This document shows positions 1-10,529 of a DNA stretch of 64,000 bases, piece by piece (position 1 is the stretch's first letter; each line of letters starts with the position of its first letter). Location of the stretch: the NCBI GenBank assembly GCA_030159075.1, contig BROG01000110.1:1-64000 (forward strand), given 5' to 3'. The position numbers and the translations under genes are program-made. The notes below the pieces were generated by a model. The model saw nothing but the letters and a program-made list of their open reading frames with translations, was not told the origin of the DNA and made no database searches. The DNA comes from Atrina japonica. Taxonomy: Eukaryota > Mollusca > Bivalvia > Pterioida > Pinnidae.

Positions 1-143
1 CCACATATCAAGATGGGGTTTTATGTATACTTATTTTTATGACCAGCAGTTTATTATTACATTGAACAAAAAATTCATTGCTTTTACTCTTTAAGTAAAC
101 TTTGGCCTACTCAAAGACATGAATGAAATATTGCTATACATAC

Positions 144-504
144 CCTATATCATAATCAGTTGAACTCATAGAACTAACACTAATTGGTCGGTCATACGAT
201 CCTCCGGAGTTTATACTTGGTTCCCTTGTCATCAACATATTTTTTTGAAACTTGTCAGAAGAATTAGCACCATTTAAATCTAAATGTACACTTTTTTGTG
301 CAGCTTGATCAAAGGAATCATCCCCTTCTTCTAATATTGTTCCTTTTCCTAGCAAGCTATTGTCCACATGCAACTGTTCTACAGAATGTTTATAGTCAAG
401 TGATTTTTCACTTGAGGTATATATAACACCTTCTTCTTCCTCTTCATCAAAACTCACTATATTAGCACTTTTCTTCTTTTTCTTCTTCTCCTTTTTCTTT
501 CCCT
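144..504 (-). CDS. SNX29: SNX29 coding exon 9 (basic/acidic linker)
   Basis: This exon encodes residues 235-355. It opens with GKKKEKKKKKKSANIVSFD and an acidic run, corresponding to the lysine-rich then acidic linker after the RUN domain in vertebrate SNX29. A Ser/Gly/Asn-rich, probably disordered stretch follows. The acceptor is TTTTAG at 506-505 and the donor GTATGT begins at 143. The exon ends in phase 2, so the gene continues to the left. Confidence 0.9.
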
Positions 505-3500
505 CTAAAATAAACACACATTAATGTTTTCAGTATGCAGATATATTTATGAAATCAAAACTGTTCAATCGCCTCTGTGGCCAAGTTTTAGAGCAAGACA
601 TGAATGATTTTGGGGTTGTACTGAGGTTATGACTACAAAATCATTCAACATTCAGTCTTGCTTTATTTCTGAATAATCTCTGTGGCATTTAATACATGTA
701 CAAATATAAACAGTGATAAAAATTATAATGCTCACCTCACAACAACATTTTACATCCCCAAATTAACTTGGAAAACTTCCAATTGACTTTAATCAATTTT
801 CTTAAACACAGTATGAAGGTTTGTGTGGAAAAGTAATAGTTTGGCTTTGCATGAAATATAGAGAGAAAACTGTGTGTGACCCATTGCTTTTCTTTTTATA
901 CAAGTGAAGAAATATTGACGTACCTGATGGAGCTGGTTTTGGACTTTCCTCCCCAGCAATAACTGGCCTTGGTTCATTTTCCATTCTGGCAACGACTGGT
1001 TTACTGGTATTTGTAATGTTGATGATTGCTGATGTAGGCTTGCGCGACAAGTTTAAGTCAGGATTGTCTATACTGATGGCAAATAAAATGGACCCTAAAC
1101 CTGAAAAAAATAATATGCATTTAAAATGTATCATTCATTAAGATTTTAAAGTGTCATAACTCTGGCAAATGTTACTGTATGTTGACCATAATTAAACTCA
1201 TCTTATTTTCCATTGATTTAACTCATCAACTCCTGAAAAACAATGGACTCTTTTGTAAATCAATGACTTAAATCAGTCCAAATTTGTATTTAGGGGTTAA
1301 TGGGTTAAAACATCATACCAAATTTGGTTAAAGAAAAGAAACTTAAGTTGTTTGTTGCCAGGAATGTTGCAAACAGACTGACCAAAAAAAAAAAAAATGA
1401 AAACATCATTCTGTTTTCTTCCAAATACTAGACCCTACTCTCAGTGCACTTTTTTCATGATATATACTTGCTGCCACAGACACTGACAAATGTCATGTAT
1501 GTCAAGACAAAACATCTAGATATACCTACTGCCATGGACACTGACAAATGTCATGTATGTCAAGATAAAACATATAGATATATCTACTGCCATGGACATG
1601 ACAAATGTCATGTATGTCAAGATAAAATATATAAACAAATGTCATGTATGTCAAGATAAAATATATAGATATACTAATGCCATGGACACTGACAAATGTC
1701 ATGTTTGTCAAGATAAAATATATACTAATGCCATGGACATGACAAATGTCATGTATGTCAAGACAAAACATAGAGATATATCTACTGCCATGGACACTGA
1801 CAAATGTCATGTATGTCAAGATAAAACATATAGATATATCGACTGCCATGGACATGACAAATGTCATGTATGTCAAGATAAAACATATAGATATATCTAC
1901 TGCCATGGACATGACAAATGTCATGTATGTCAAGATAAAATATATGAACAAATGTCATGTATGTCAAGATAAAATATATAGATATACCTACTGCCATGGA
2001 CACTGACAAATGTCATGTATGTCAAGATAAAACATAGATATACCTACTGCCATGGATTTTGACAAATGTCATGTATGTCAAGACAAATGTCATGTATGTC
2101 ACAAATGTCATGTTTGTCAAGATAAAATATATAGATATACTAATGCCTTGGACACTGACAAATGTCATGTATGTCAAGACAAAACATATAGATATACCTA
2201 CTGCCATGGACACTGACAAATGTCATGTATGTCAAGATAAAACATATAGATATATCTACTGCCATGGACATTACAAATGTCATGTATGTCAAGATAAAAT
2301 ATATAAACAAATGTCATGTATGTCAAGATAAAATATATAGATATACCTACTGCCATGGACACTGACAAATGTCATTTATGTCAAGACAAAACATAGATAT
2401 ACCTACTGCCATGGATTTTGACAAATGTCATGTATGTCAAGATGAAATTAAACAAATGTCATGTATGTCAAGATAAAATATATAAACAAATGTCATGTAT
2501 ATCAAGATAAAATATATAGATATACTAATGCCATGGACACTGACAAATGTCATGTATGTCAAGATAAAACATATAGATAAACTAATGCCATGGACACTGA
2601 CAAATGTCATGTATGCCAAGATTAAACATAGAGATATATCTACTGCCATGGACATGACAAATGTCATGTATGTCAAGATAAAACAAATGTAATGTAGTCA
2701 AGATAAAATATATAGATATACTAATGCCATGGACATGACAAATGTCATGTTTGTCAAGACAAAACATATATATATATATATATGTCAAGATAAAATATAT
2801 CAATATACTAATGCCATGGACTTTGACAAATGTCATACAAGATAAAATATATAGACAAATGTCATGTATGTCAAGACAAAACATAGATATACCTACTGTC
2901 ATGGACACTGACAATTATTATAAGACTCCTGGATTTTTCGTCCACTGATTGGTTGTAACTATGGCAATTTGTATTGATAAATCCGAATATTAATTATAAT
3001 TAACACTAGTTTCTTTCATTTGACAGTCCAGAAGGCTGTGGATTGTCATGTCACCCTCTCATGCTTTCGTTTTTCTGATTTGTGTAAGTGTATATGAATG
3101 GATGAAATAAATGCACAAAATAAAAAAACCATGGCTTTCATTCAACTCTTGCTTTTTAGTCATTCATGAAAAAGAACAACCTAAAGATTTTGAAAGTTGT
3201 TCTGTGCAGAAGTTAAACATTCAATTTGAATTGAGATTGTATTTTGTTTCGAAAATTTGAAATAGTCATATAATAAAACAATTACTGACTTTAATTGTAT
3301 ACTGTATAGTTGCTTGTATTCGCTGGGGATTTCATTTCACTATATTCAGTCAAAGGAAATACCACAACATTAAATACCTGTGAATATAATACTTTATATA
3401 CTTACGAAGCATACATTACTGATTAAAACAATTAAAGTTTTTACCAATCAAAATTCATTCATATATAACTGGACATCATATACACGAATCACAATATTTC

Positions 3501-6500
3501 ATCAGCTTTACTTCAACTCCTATCACACTTCAGTATTGGAAATGGTCTTGCACGAAATTTAAAACCTGTGAATAAGTTCCTTTCAGAAAATCGTGAAATT
3601 TTCTCCCTGTGAAATTAAACAACTATACAGTATATATACTAATGCCATGAACACTGACAAATGTCTTGTATGTTAAGACAAAACATATCTACATATACCT
3701 GCTGCCATCATTGGCATCATACTGCTTTTCTCCTGGTCTCGTAAAAATGCCCACGATTCATAGTGTTGACTGTTAAAAGAAAGAAACTGACTTTGTTACA
3801 AATTCATTTTAAAGATGATCTTTCTTAAAGAAAAAATTATATTTTTCATTTTTCTACTATACTTCAAAAATATCATTTTTTGCCTTGTTTTAAAATTCAG
3901 GGCATTTTTTCCTCCAAATTTATGGCTGATATTCCCAATCACAAATCATATCTTATTTCCTTAATTTTTTTGCCAAAAATTCCCAATCATGAACATATCA
4001 TAACATCTGTTCATTATTTCTCATTCTTATGTTGATATTTTCAATCATTGTTTATCTTGAAAGTTGAAATATGGCAGCTTAACAATATAAAAGAAAAAAA
4101 ATATAGCAAATAGGAAAATAAAAGAAATGCCTTATGCAAAAAATTCCCAATTTTTAGCCAAAATGCTGCAAAATTACCAATTCCAGCACCAAAATCCATG
4201 TCCCCCCCAAAAAAAAAGGTAAGAAAAAGCCCTAAATTTGAACCCCCAATTAATATGCATGAGAGTGAAAAAATAACTATAGAATCTAAGAGGCTTTTTG
4301 AGTTGTTTTTACAATATAAAACTGATGTACAGAAATATGGAGTTATATAGACATTTTGAATATTCATATTGTTTTAGTGTAGTGGTGTTTGACTTATTAA
4401 TTACCAAAAACAAACTTTCAATCAAAAATAATATTCTGACCCTACACAGTATGTAAATGTCAGCCTTTAAATTTTTTATATCATAGTTTGGTATGTGCAG
4501 TCATGATGATAATTTTCACATACCCAGTAAATGTTTTGAAAAATGAAATATCATCTTTTCTAAAATGATAATGCTTGTGAAATGTATAGCTAGAGAGTAT
4601 ACGAAAACTCATTTATTTATCCAAGGTTTCCACATCAAAGCGTGTTTGGTTGGTTTGGTATGTCTTATTACTGTTAATAAGAATTCAGGTAAAACCAGGT
4701 GAGCTATGTGTTCAATGGGCAAAGAGAACCAGTATTCAAGAGAAAACTGTGTATCTTGTGCGTTGATATCTATAAGTATTGTCAGGTGAATAGAAATGTC
4801 ATTCAAGCCTTCGTCACGAAAGCGTTTTGCAGCAAATTAATATTTTCAGATTGGTCGGTTTGTTCATTATTGTTTAGTGTCATATTAGATCCTGTTGAAT
4901 TCCACAGAGTTACCGTGTTTTATTCTTTGTAATTTAGGCTAATAAACTCTTCTTGACAAAAAGCGTTTCTCAGATGAGAGTTGTGTTTTATTAGATAAAT
5001 TATATATGTTCCTTTGAGGAAGCGAATTAGAACATAAAGATTTAGATGTTGGTATGTTTTGGTGTTAATGTTTTGGACAAACATAAATATTTTTACAAAT
5101 CAACCAACCTTATCATTTCCTCATTTTCTAGGAGCATGTGCATGTATCTCTCCAGGGAATGTTCATTTAGAGAAGCTCGCAGCCAAGACCTTCCACGTCC
5201 GACGTCCGTACTTATGTTCTTCAAAGTATAAAATCTATCCTGCTCATGCTTTGTCAAATGCTCCTTTACGTACTGCCAAAACACTTCAGTGAGATAGAAA
5301 CAAATAATTAATTAATTAATACTAATTAAACTGCCTATGCGCACTATTTGATAGTCATTTTGTCTTCTCTGCATTGAATGTTTTGAACTAAGAATAGTGT
5401 TTTACACCATACATGCCATACTCAGGGTTTTCAATAAGATTTCACATAAGAGGCCAAATATGGAATGAAGGAGTCCCCACCCCACTAGGGTATATTTTCA
5501 AAACACATCACTTATGATAATTGCAGGGTTTCTAAGCAGCCAGATTTCCTTTCTAAGTGGTCAATTTGGCCTCCAGACGCCTCTTATTGAAAACCCTGTA
5601 TACTCAACAATTTTTCAGATATCTTCTTGCGGCCAGTTTTTTAATGGTGGGGGAGAGAACCTGGCAATTCGGGAAAGAGACCACTGGCCGTCAGCAAGTA
5701 AACTAGCAAACTTTCTCACAAAGATCAGTTTATTTTACAAATTTACCAAAAAAAAAAAATGACTTCACACAGTATCACATTTCATTTATACATCATAAAT
5801 TATGTATCATGAAACAGAGTTTTTTCTGAAAATTTTTTGAAAATGCCATTTCAGGAACAATTGAAAATTTAAAGTGAATTTGTGTCAAAATGAAAAAGTT
5901 TGCACACATGTATATCTAAATGTAATGGAATCTCTTTTTTAATTACATTTCTCCCTGCATTAATTCATTTTACATTGCAGTCATGATTTGTATATCAAAT
6001 TGAAATTTTTTTATCATCAAAAAGGTTAAAAATACATATACTTTGCTTTGGGAACTAGGCCAAATATTAACCCCCTGGAAAACTATAGAAACAAAAGGGC
6101 CTGCAAAATAAACTTACCTGGTTCAGTTTCCTTGTTTGTGATGTCTGAAAACATGTCAGTCACCTTGTTCAGACCTGTTATTTCAGTGACCTGCCTATAG
6201 ATAAAATTGAGTGGATAAATACAATGTCTCAATGTTCATAACCCCCCCCTCCACACACCACCTCCAACATATTTTTGTTATGTGAGAAAAATGACAAAGT
6301 TATCAAAAATCCAAAAACATATGTTATACATTCATGATTACTTTTTGAGACATTAACAAATTTCAACAAAATAGCATCAAAAATGTGAAAATCTTTGGAG
6401 AAAAATGAATTTTTTCCTCCTAGAAGGAATGAAAGTATTAGATTCATGAAAGATAAGTAAACAGTTTTTCGACAAATGAATTACCATAATATATGGGATG

Positions 6501-9500
6501 TCCAACTTCTCTGAGCATGTAAAAATGACAGGATGATCCCATCTTACAATGGCAGAAAAACGACAGGATCTCATCAAAAATGAGCATGTAAGGAATGAAG
6601 GATGATCCCATCTTACAATGAGCATGTAAAACGACAGGATGATCTCATCTTAAAATGAGCATGCAAAAATGACAAGATGATCCCATCTTACAATGAGCAT
6701 GTAAAAACGACAGGATGATCCCATCTTACAATGAGCATGTAAAAACGACAGGATGATCCCATCTTACAATGAGCATGTAAAAACGACAAAGCTATTGAAC
6801 TGGATCACTGGTATACTATGATTTACTTATTCTAAAAAGATGACAGTGATTTCAGAACATCCCATCTGACACAGAGCATGTACATGCATCGACAGGATAG
6901 ATCCCAATATTGTAAACAAAAAGCATTATGGAACACAACCGTAGGCCCGTGTGATCCGCATCTTACTCTTAAATTTGAGGCAGGGGGGTGTAAACAGGAC
7001 AGGACGATGATTCAATCTTAAAATGCATGATAAAAGTAAAAATAACACAATGCCACAAGGTAATGATCCCATCTTACAATGACGCATGTAAAACAACAGT
7101 ACAGGATCTGTATATATATCCCTTTGTTTCAATAATTACTATACAATGAGCTGGATATAAAGATCGACTTGTGTACAAGTGATCCCAATTAAAATTGTTT
7201 ACACATGAGCATTTCCGCAAAAAATATCGACAAATGTTGTTCTAATACATACTGGATCCACGCCAGTGATACTGTAATGAATTTACTTTTTACAAAGACT
7301 TTGATTTTTGATATTTCTTTTGTTATATCGCAAATCATTGTTTGCATATCAGAACATCATTTAATATCTCGAATATATATATTTATCACAAAAAATATTT
7401 ATCTATTTCTTTCAAATACAATCTTAGAATTTTGAAAATATTCCGATCGTAAACGCACTTAAAACAATAATAATAATCTCGACGATTTTCGGCCATACGG
7501 CCGTGGACAAAAGTCGATATTCAGCACAAACTCCTTTTTTTTCTCCAAGATCTGTGCTGAAGTGGGGGGGTGCGGATAATACGTAAATGCGGATTATACA
7601 CGGCCGATTACGGTATTCAGTGCTCTGACAGTTGGACACAATTTTGCATACCGTACTCTAGTTTGTCATTGTACTAAAATCGCGTATGCGGTGGGATATC
7701 TTGTTTTACAGGTAGTACAAATTTTAAGATGGATTTTTGTAATCGGTGATTACTTGTCAGAGGTGTGGTCTTTTCTTCAAATTTATGCAAACACTATATG
7801 GAAACACTGTGACATGTGTTAAAAAGTGAGATTATATAGATATTCCTGACTCCTTACTTTAAGGCAAGCAGGGCCTTGCTACTTTGCTTTATCCCATGTT
7901 GAAGTGCAACTTCCCATGCAGCACAAAGACACGAGACTCTGAAATACATATAAAAAATAGTGTAAAACAATATTTGTATGCAATAACTACTCTGTTTCAA
8001 AGAAACAATAAAATTTTAATAAAACAATAAAGTAACTGTTTACATCTGACAATCTTAAAACGTCAATACTATGCTAGGCCTTTAGACTCTCTAAGTAGGG
8101 CCATTCAGAGACCTATTCCTATTATCTAAATAGGTTACTTTTTTCTCACAAATATTAACCAATCACATACGGATATGTTGTTGAATGCTTTAAATCGTCA
8201 CTGGGGAAGTTTAATGGTTGATACTGGGATCTAGTTGAACAATATGAAGCCCCCCCCCCTTCTCAGAATGCTAGATAGTATCCTGGAGCACAACCATATA
8301 CAGTGCCTCCCTTTTGCCAAACATATCAAAAACTATCTAACAACCTTTTCACCCAACCTGAGAGGTTTCCATGAAACAGCTGTGATGGGTGTACATTTTG
8401 TAGCATGCTAACACTGACTCAGTCTGGACACCTGTTTCCTTCCTGTTTGGGATTTGAAATTGTTCTTCATGTTGAGATCATTATTATATCCAATTCTTCT
8501 TATCTAAAGGACTTAGAGTACCGGTATCAAATATCCATTGGTACTACTTCATTTTTACTTCTAATTGAAAACTCTGACTTTATGTAAAGATGCAGAAAAC
8601 TAAGGGAAATGTATAAAAACTGAAATTCCTAAGTTACAGAAAAAAAAAATGTTTCTAATATTCAGGTGCTTGAATCTATTCCAATTTTTTATGATTGAAA
8701 CAAGTTTACAATAAGAGGTTCTAAGATTATTTCAATAAAGAATATAAAACTAACTGAAGAAGGTACATGTAATAGTGTTCATCAAAATGAAAGCATATAC
8801 ACAAGTACAATTCAGGAATGATTTACCCAATATCAACCCTTTCAATAGTTTTTGGAGTAGGAGAAAAGTTATGTAAATCAGCCAGCAAAAAGGTATCGGT
8901 AAACTTTGTGTGTTCTATTGAAAGCCCCGAGTATGAGGAAAAATGTTTCTGATTTTCCCAGTGTGACCGGATATGACTCTACTTTCAGATCTCCATATTC
9001 CCAATATTCACCATCCCTGTTTCAACATTAGTTGAGATGTTTTACATAGTACATCAGAAATGATGAGAATCACAGATTTGTGACTAACATGTACACACAT
9101 TTCCTGGCATTTATGTGATGATTCTAGCCAAGACTCTCATTAAAATCTTCAACTCTCACCTGCTGTCAGCATCTGCCGCTAGTTCTGTTCTGCCACCAAA
9201 TCTCACCTGACACTGAAAAGATAATACTTGTTCAAGTCAAAATGTACTTAGGCAAATTCACAATGATTTGTTAATATACAGTACATGTAATTGTTCTTAC
9301 CTGTGTACAGGTAAGTCATTTACCTATTTACAAGGAAGTCATGACACTAAATAGGGAAATCACATAAATCGATTAATCTTGTTCTTTTACACTTCACTTG
9401 TCACTTTAATCTTTTTATATTGTTCACATATAAAATGTATCTATTATAAATTATAATACATGTAATCATAATGTTTATACTAGACCATCATATCTAACCG

Positions 9501-10342
9501 AGTATAATTGTAAATGTAATCTCGAATTTAATTTACCTGTTTCACAGCATCAAGAAGTCTGGTCAATATTCCCTGCCTTTCATGCACATGAGGATCATCC
9601 CCTATAAGCAAAGATTTAACTGAAATTTAACATCTTAAATTTTAAAACACTTTCTCAGGTACACCAAGATTTCACAAATCTTATCCAAGCATACTTCTAA
9701 TGAAAACTCTTTGAACTGTTAGTGTTACCTTGTCTTATATGTTAAATTTTAAGTCACATTTTACTTGGAAAAGATAGGTTGAATTATATGACTATGTCAG
9801 TAGCCTATGTGTTCCTATATCATCAAGACATCATAACGGAAGATGAATCCAACAGTTAATATTGACATTATTGTGACAATGGCATTGTTTTTACCATTAA
9901 CTGACATAACTGGTTGACATATACAACTTATTCAGTATGTATATTTCACCAGGACAATGGTGGCCGAAATGTCGCATAACTACTTCTTTTACATCTACAA
10001 TTAGACGCACAACTCTGTATCATGCACTAGATTATAGATGTAGACTACTGTTCCGTTCTGCTACTGACTAACGGCTTTAAGCAGTTAAAAGCCCAGATTT
10101 GCACTTTAAGAATGATATTAATTAAAAGTAATTATTTATTGCATACCATTCATTTTACGGAATTCAGCATGCTAGAAAAACAATCAATTCAATAGAATTC
10201 GGAGGGTCATTTAAATTCTTGCCGAACTCCACTGCTTATATTTGTTGTGGGCTGATCTGTGTAACAGGTGCTTTCCCTTGAGTTAGTCACATGATACAAC
10301 CGGAACTTCCGCTCTGTCTCTTTTTCATAGGTACGTACTCAT
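144..10342 (-). CDS. SNX29: SNX29 (RUNDC2), sorting nexin 29, N-terminal part, 9 coding exons
   Basis: Sorting nexin 29 is a cytosolic protein with a RUN domain, a coiled coil and a PX phosphoinositide-binding domain, thought to act in membrane trafficking. Coding exons in reading order are 10342-10339, 9601-9537, 9212-9160, 7938-7858, 6194-6118, 5283-5109, 3769-3699, 1100-924 and 504-144. All junctions are GT-AG and phases agree throughout, giving about 355 residues. Signature stretches match vertebrate SNX29: CQVRFGGRTELAADADSR (24-41), the RUN-domain core DVGRGRSWLR (120-129) and LNEHSLERY (132-140), SSMMPMMAAGLGSILFAI just before the linker, and a lysine run followed by NIVSFDEEEEE. The coiled coil and PX domain must lie left of position 1. 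The gene runs head-to-head with RPL10. The name is secure; only the 4-nt first coding exon is uncertain. Confidence 0.93.
505..923. other. SNX29 intron, no feature seen
   Basis: AT-rich intron with no exon-like frame, repeat array or terminal inverted repeat that I can recognise. Confidence 0.6.
924..1100 (-). CDS. SNX29: SNX29 coding exon 8
   Basis: Residues 176-235. It starts GLGSILFAISIDNPDLN, which aligns with the end of the vertebrate SNX29 RUN module (GLNSILFAINIDNKDLN). A Pro/Glu-rich stretch follows. The acceptor is a T-run ending in CAG and the donor is GTACGT. Confidence 0.92.
1217..1307. mobile_element. Short fold-back repeat, copy 1 of 3
   Basis: About 90 bp with imperfect inverted ends of the type TTAACTCATCAACTCCTGAA and TTAGGGGTTAATGGGTTAA. 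Related copies lie at 47742-47816 and 60368-60458, all within introns. The size and inverted ends suggest a tiny MITE. Confidence 0.6.
1441..2925. repeat. Minisatellite in SNX29 intron, 1.5 kb
   Basis: Tandem array built on the core ACAAATGTCATGTATGTCAA joined to variable blocks such as GATAAAATATATAGATATA and CTACTGCCATGGACACTGA. Full units are about 55-60 bp; shortened units lack the CCATGG block. It produces long open frames on both strands with the same short peptide repeated, which are repeat artefacts. Confidence 0.95.
3638..3698. repeat. Isolated unit of the 1441-2925 minisatellite
   Basis: A single diverged unit (ACTAATGCCATGAACACTGA, then ACAAATGTCTTGTATG) lies about 700 bp from the main array and ends directly against SNX29 exon 7. 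It overlaps the donor side of that exon in genomic position. Confidence 0.75.
3699..3769 (-). CDS. SNX29: SNX29 coding exon 7
   Basis: Residues 152-176, reading QHYESWAFLRDQEKSSMMPM and ending MAAG. This aligns with vertebrate FYEDWSFVMDEERSSMLPTM. Acceptor TTAACAG, donor GTATAT, phase 2 to phase 1. Confidence 0.92.
3770..5108. other. SNX29 intron with dispersed AT-rich repeat
   Basis: Around 3900-4240 are several AAAATTCCCAATC-type words that recur at 12340-12500 and 54960-55640, so this is a dispersed repeat. No coding frame is conserved. Confidence 0.5.
5109..5283 (-). CDS. SNX29: SNX29 coding exon 6 (RUN domain core)
   Basis: Residues 94-152. The exon reads VFWQYVKEHLTKHEQDRF, then STDVGRGRSWLRASLNEHSL, and ends with a Tyr-Met-His-Met-Leu-Leu stretch. 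It is the best conserved part of the RUN domain. The acceptor is an atypical CACTGAAG with a weak pyrimidine tract; the donor is GTTGGT. The family fit and phase make both boundaries solid. Confidence 0.95.
5284..6117. other. SNX29 intron, no clear feature
   Basis: AT-rich. Two short copies of a word like AAAACCCTG lie near 5420-5600 (TCAGGGTTTTCAATAAGATT and TTATTGAAAACCCTGTATAC) in inverted order. They may be the ends of a small element of about 180 bp. Confidence 0.4.
6118..6194 (-). CDS. SNX29: SNX29 coding exon 5
   Basis: Residues 68-94, QVTEITGLNKVTDMFSDITN then KETEP. The KETEP end matches the TETEP preceding FWYYV in human SNX29. Acceptor CTATAG, donor GTAAGT. Confidence 0.88.
6480..6790. 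repeat. Minisatellite, ~38-bp unit
   Basis: Tandem units of the form GGATGATCCCATCTTACAAT then GAGCATGTAAAAACGACA. At least seven near-copies occur between 6520 and 6790. More diverged units (CCCATCTTACAATGACGCAT) are scattered to about 7130, so the array has partly decayed on the right. Confidence 0.9.
6791..7857. other. SNX29 intron with decayed minisatellite, then unique DNA
   Basis: Scattered units of the 6480-6790 array persist to ~7130. From 7130 to 7857 I see no array, inverted ends or conserved frame. Confidence 0.5.
7858..7938 (-). CDS. SNX29: SNX29 coding exon 4 (start of RUN domain)
   Basis: Residues 41-68, VSCLCAAWEVALQHGIKQSS then KALLALK. It aligns with human VTCLCAQFEAVLQHGLKRSR. 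Acceptor TTTCAG, donor GTAAGG. Confidence 0.94.
7939..9159. other. SNX29 intron, no clear feature
   Basis: AT-rich intron. No tandem array, terminal inverted repeat or conserved reading frame was recognised. Confidence 0.5.
9160..9212 (-). CDS. SNX29: SNX29 coding exon 3
   Basis: Residues 24-41, CQVRFGGRTELAADADSR, nearly identical in pattern to human CQIRFGGRKEIASDSDSR. Acceptor TTTTCAG, donor GTGAGA. Confidence 0.95.
9537..9601 (-). CDS. SNX29: SNX29 coding exon 2
   Basis: Residues 2-23, DDPHVHERQGILTRLLDAVK then Q. The RLLDAVKQ end is shared with vertebrate SNX29. Acceptor TTATAG, donor GTAAAT. The exon enters with two bases left over, so the start codon must lie in an upstream exon. Confidence 0.92.
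9602..10338. other. SNX29 intron 1
   Basis: No array or element recognised. Its upstream end overlaps the presumed RPL10 promoter on the other strand. Confidence 0.5.
10318..10330 (+). other. RPL10: Possible RPL10 5' noncoding exon (TOP tract)
   Basis: CTCTTTTTCATAG followed by donor GTACGT at 10331, with a matching acceptor TCTTTTCAG at 10491-10499 just before the start codon. Vertebrate RPL10 also starts with a noncoding exon. The alternative is an unspliced leader that begins in the tract near 10484. Confidence 0.42.
10339..10342 (-). CDS. SNX29: SNX29 coding exon 1, only ATG plus one base (predicted)
   Basis: On the minus strand ATGA is followed at once by the strong donor GTACGT. Joining A to the GG that opens exon 2 gives Met-Arg-Asp-Asp-Pro in frame with the conserved RLLDAVKQ. 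No other ATG with a donor of the right phase was noticed nearby. This start is inferred from phase and donor only. Confidence 0.5.
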
Positions 10343-10506
10343 GTCGGATGTAAATACGACGGGCAATATAAATCTATCGACATCTTTGTTGACTTGCAAT
10401 TAATAAACCACAATTTATTGACACCATTATAAATATAGATGATTAATGTTTTCTGAGTGTTCAATTTTATTTCTGATCATAAACTTTTCGTCTTTTCAGG
10501 TTCAAA

Positions 10507-10529
10507 ATGGGGCGCCGACCCGCTCGGTG
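10507..10529 (+). CDS. RPL10: RPL10 coding exon 1 (MGRRPAR)
   Basis: ATG followed by GRRPAR and two bases (TG) of the next codon, expected to be Cys. The donor is GTAAGA. The start is the universal RPL10 N-terminus. Confidence 0.95.

Larger units (their letters stand above)
10260..10506. promoter_or_regulatory. Shared SNX29/RPL10 head-to-head promoter region
   Basis: The two start codons face away from each other 164 bp apart (10342 minus, 10507 plus). The region contains the palindrome CGGAACTTCCG (10301-10311), which holds two opposed ETS-type GGAA cores. A pyrimidine tract CTCTTTTTC follows at 10318-10326, of the kind that begins TOP mRNAs of ribosomal proteins. A second TOP-like tract, CTTTTCGTCTTTTC, lies close to the RPL10 ATG. 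Which tract holds the real RPL10 start cannot be decided from sequence. Confidence 0.65.

Noticed and set aside
1553..2006. Long open frames over the 1441-2925 array, with peptides repeating CHVCQDK
   Set aside because: The frames come from a tandem repeat with few stops and appear on both strands; there is no start context, splice pattern or family match.
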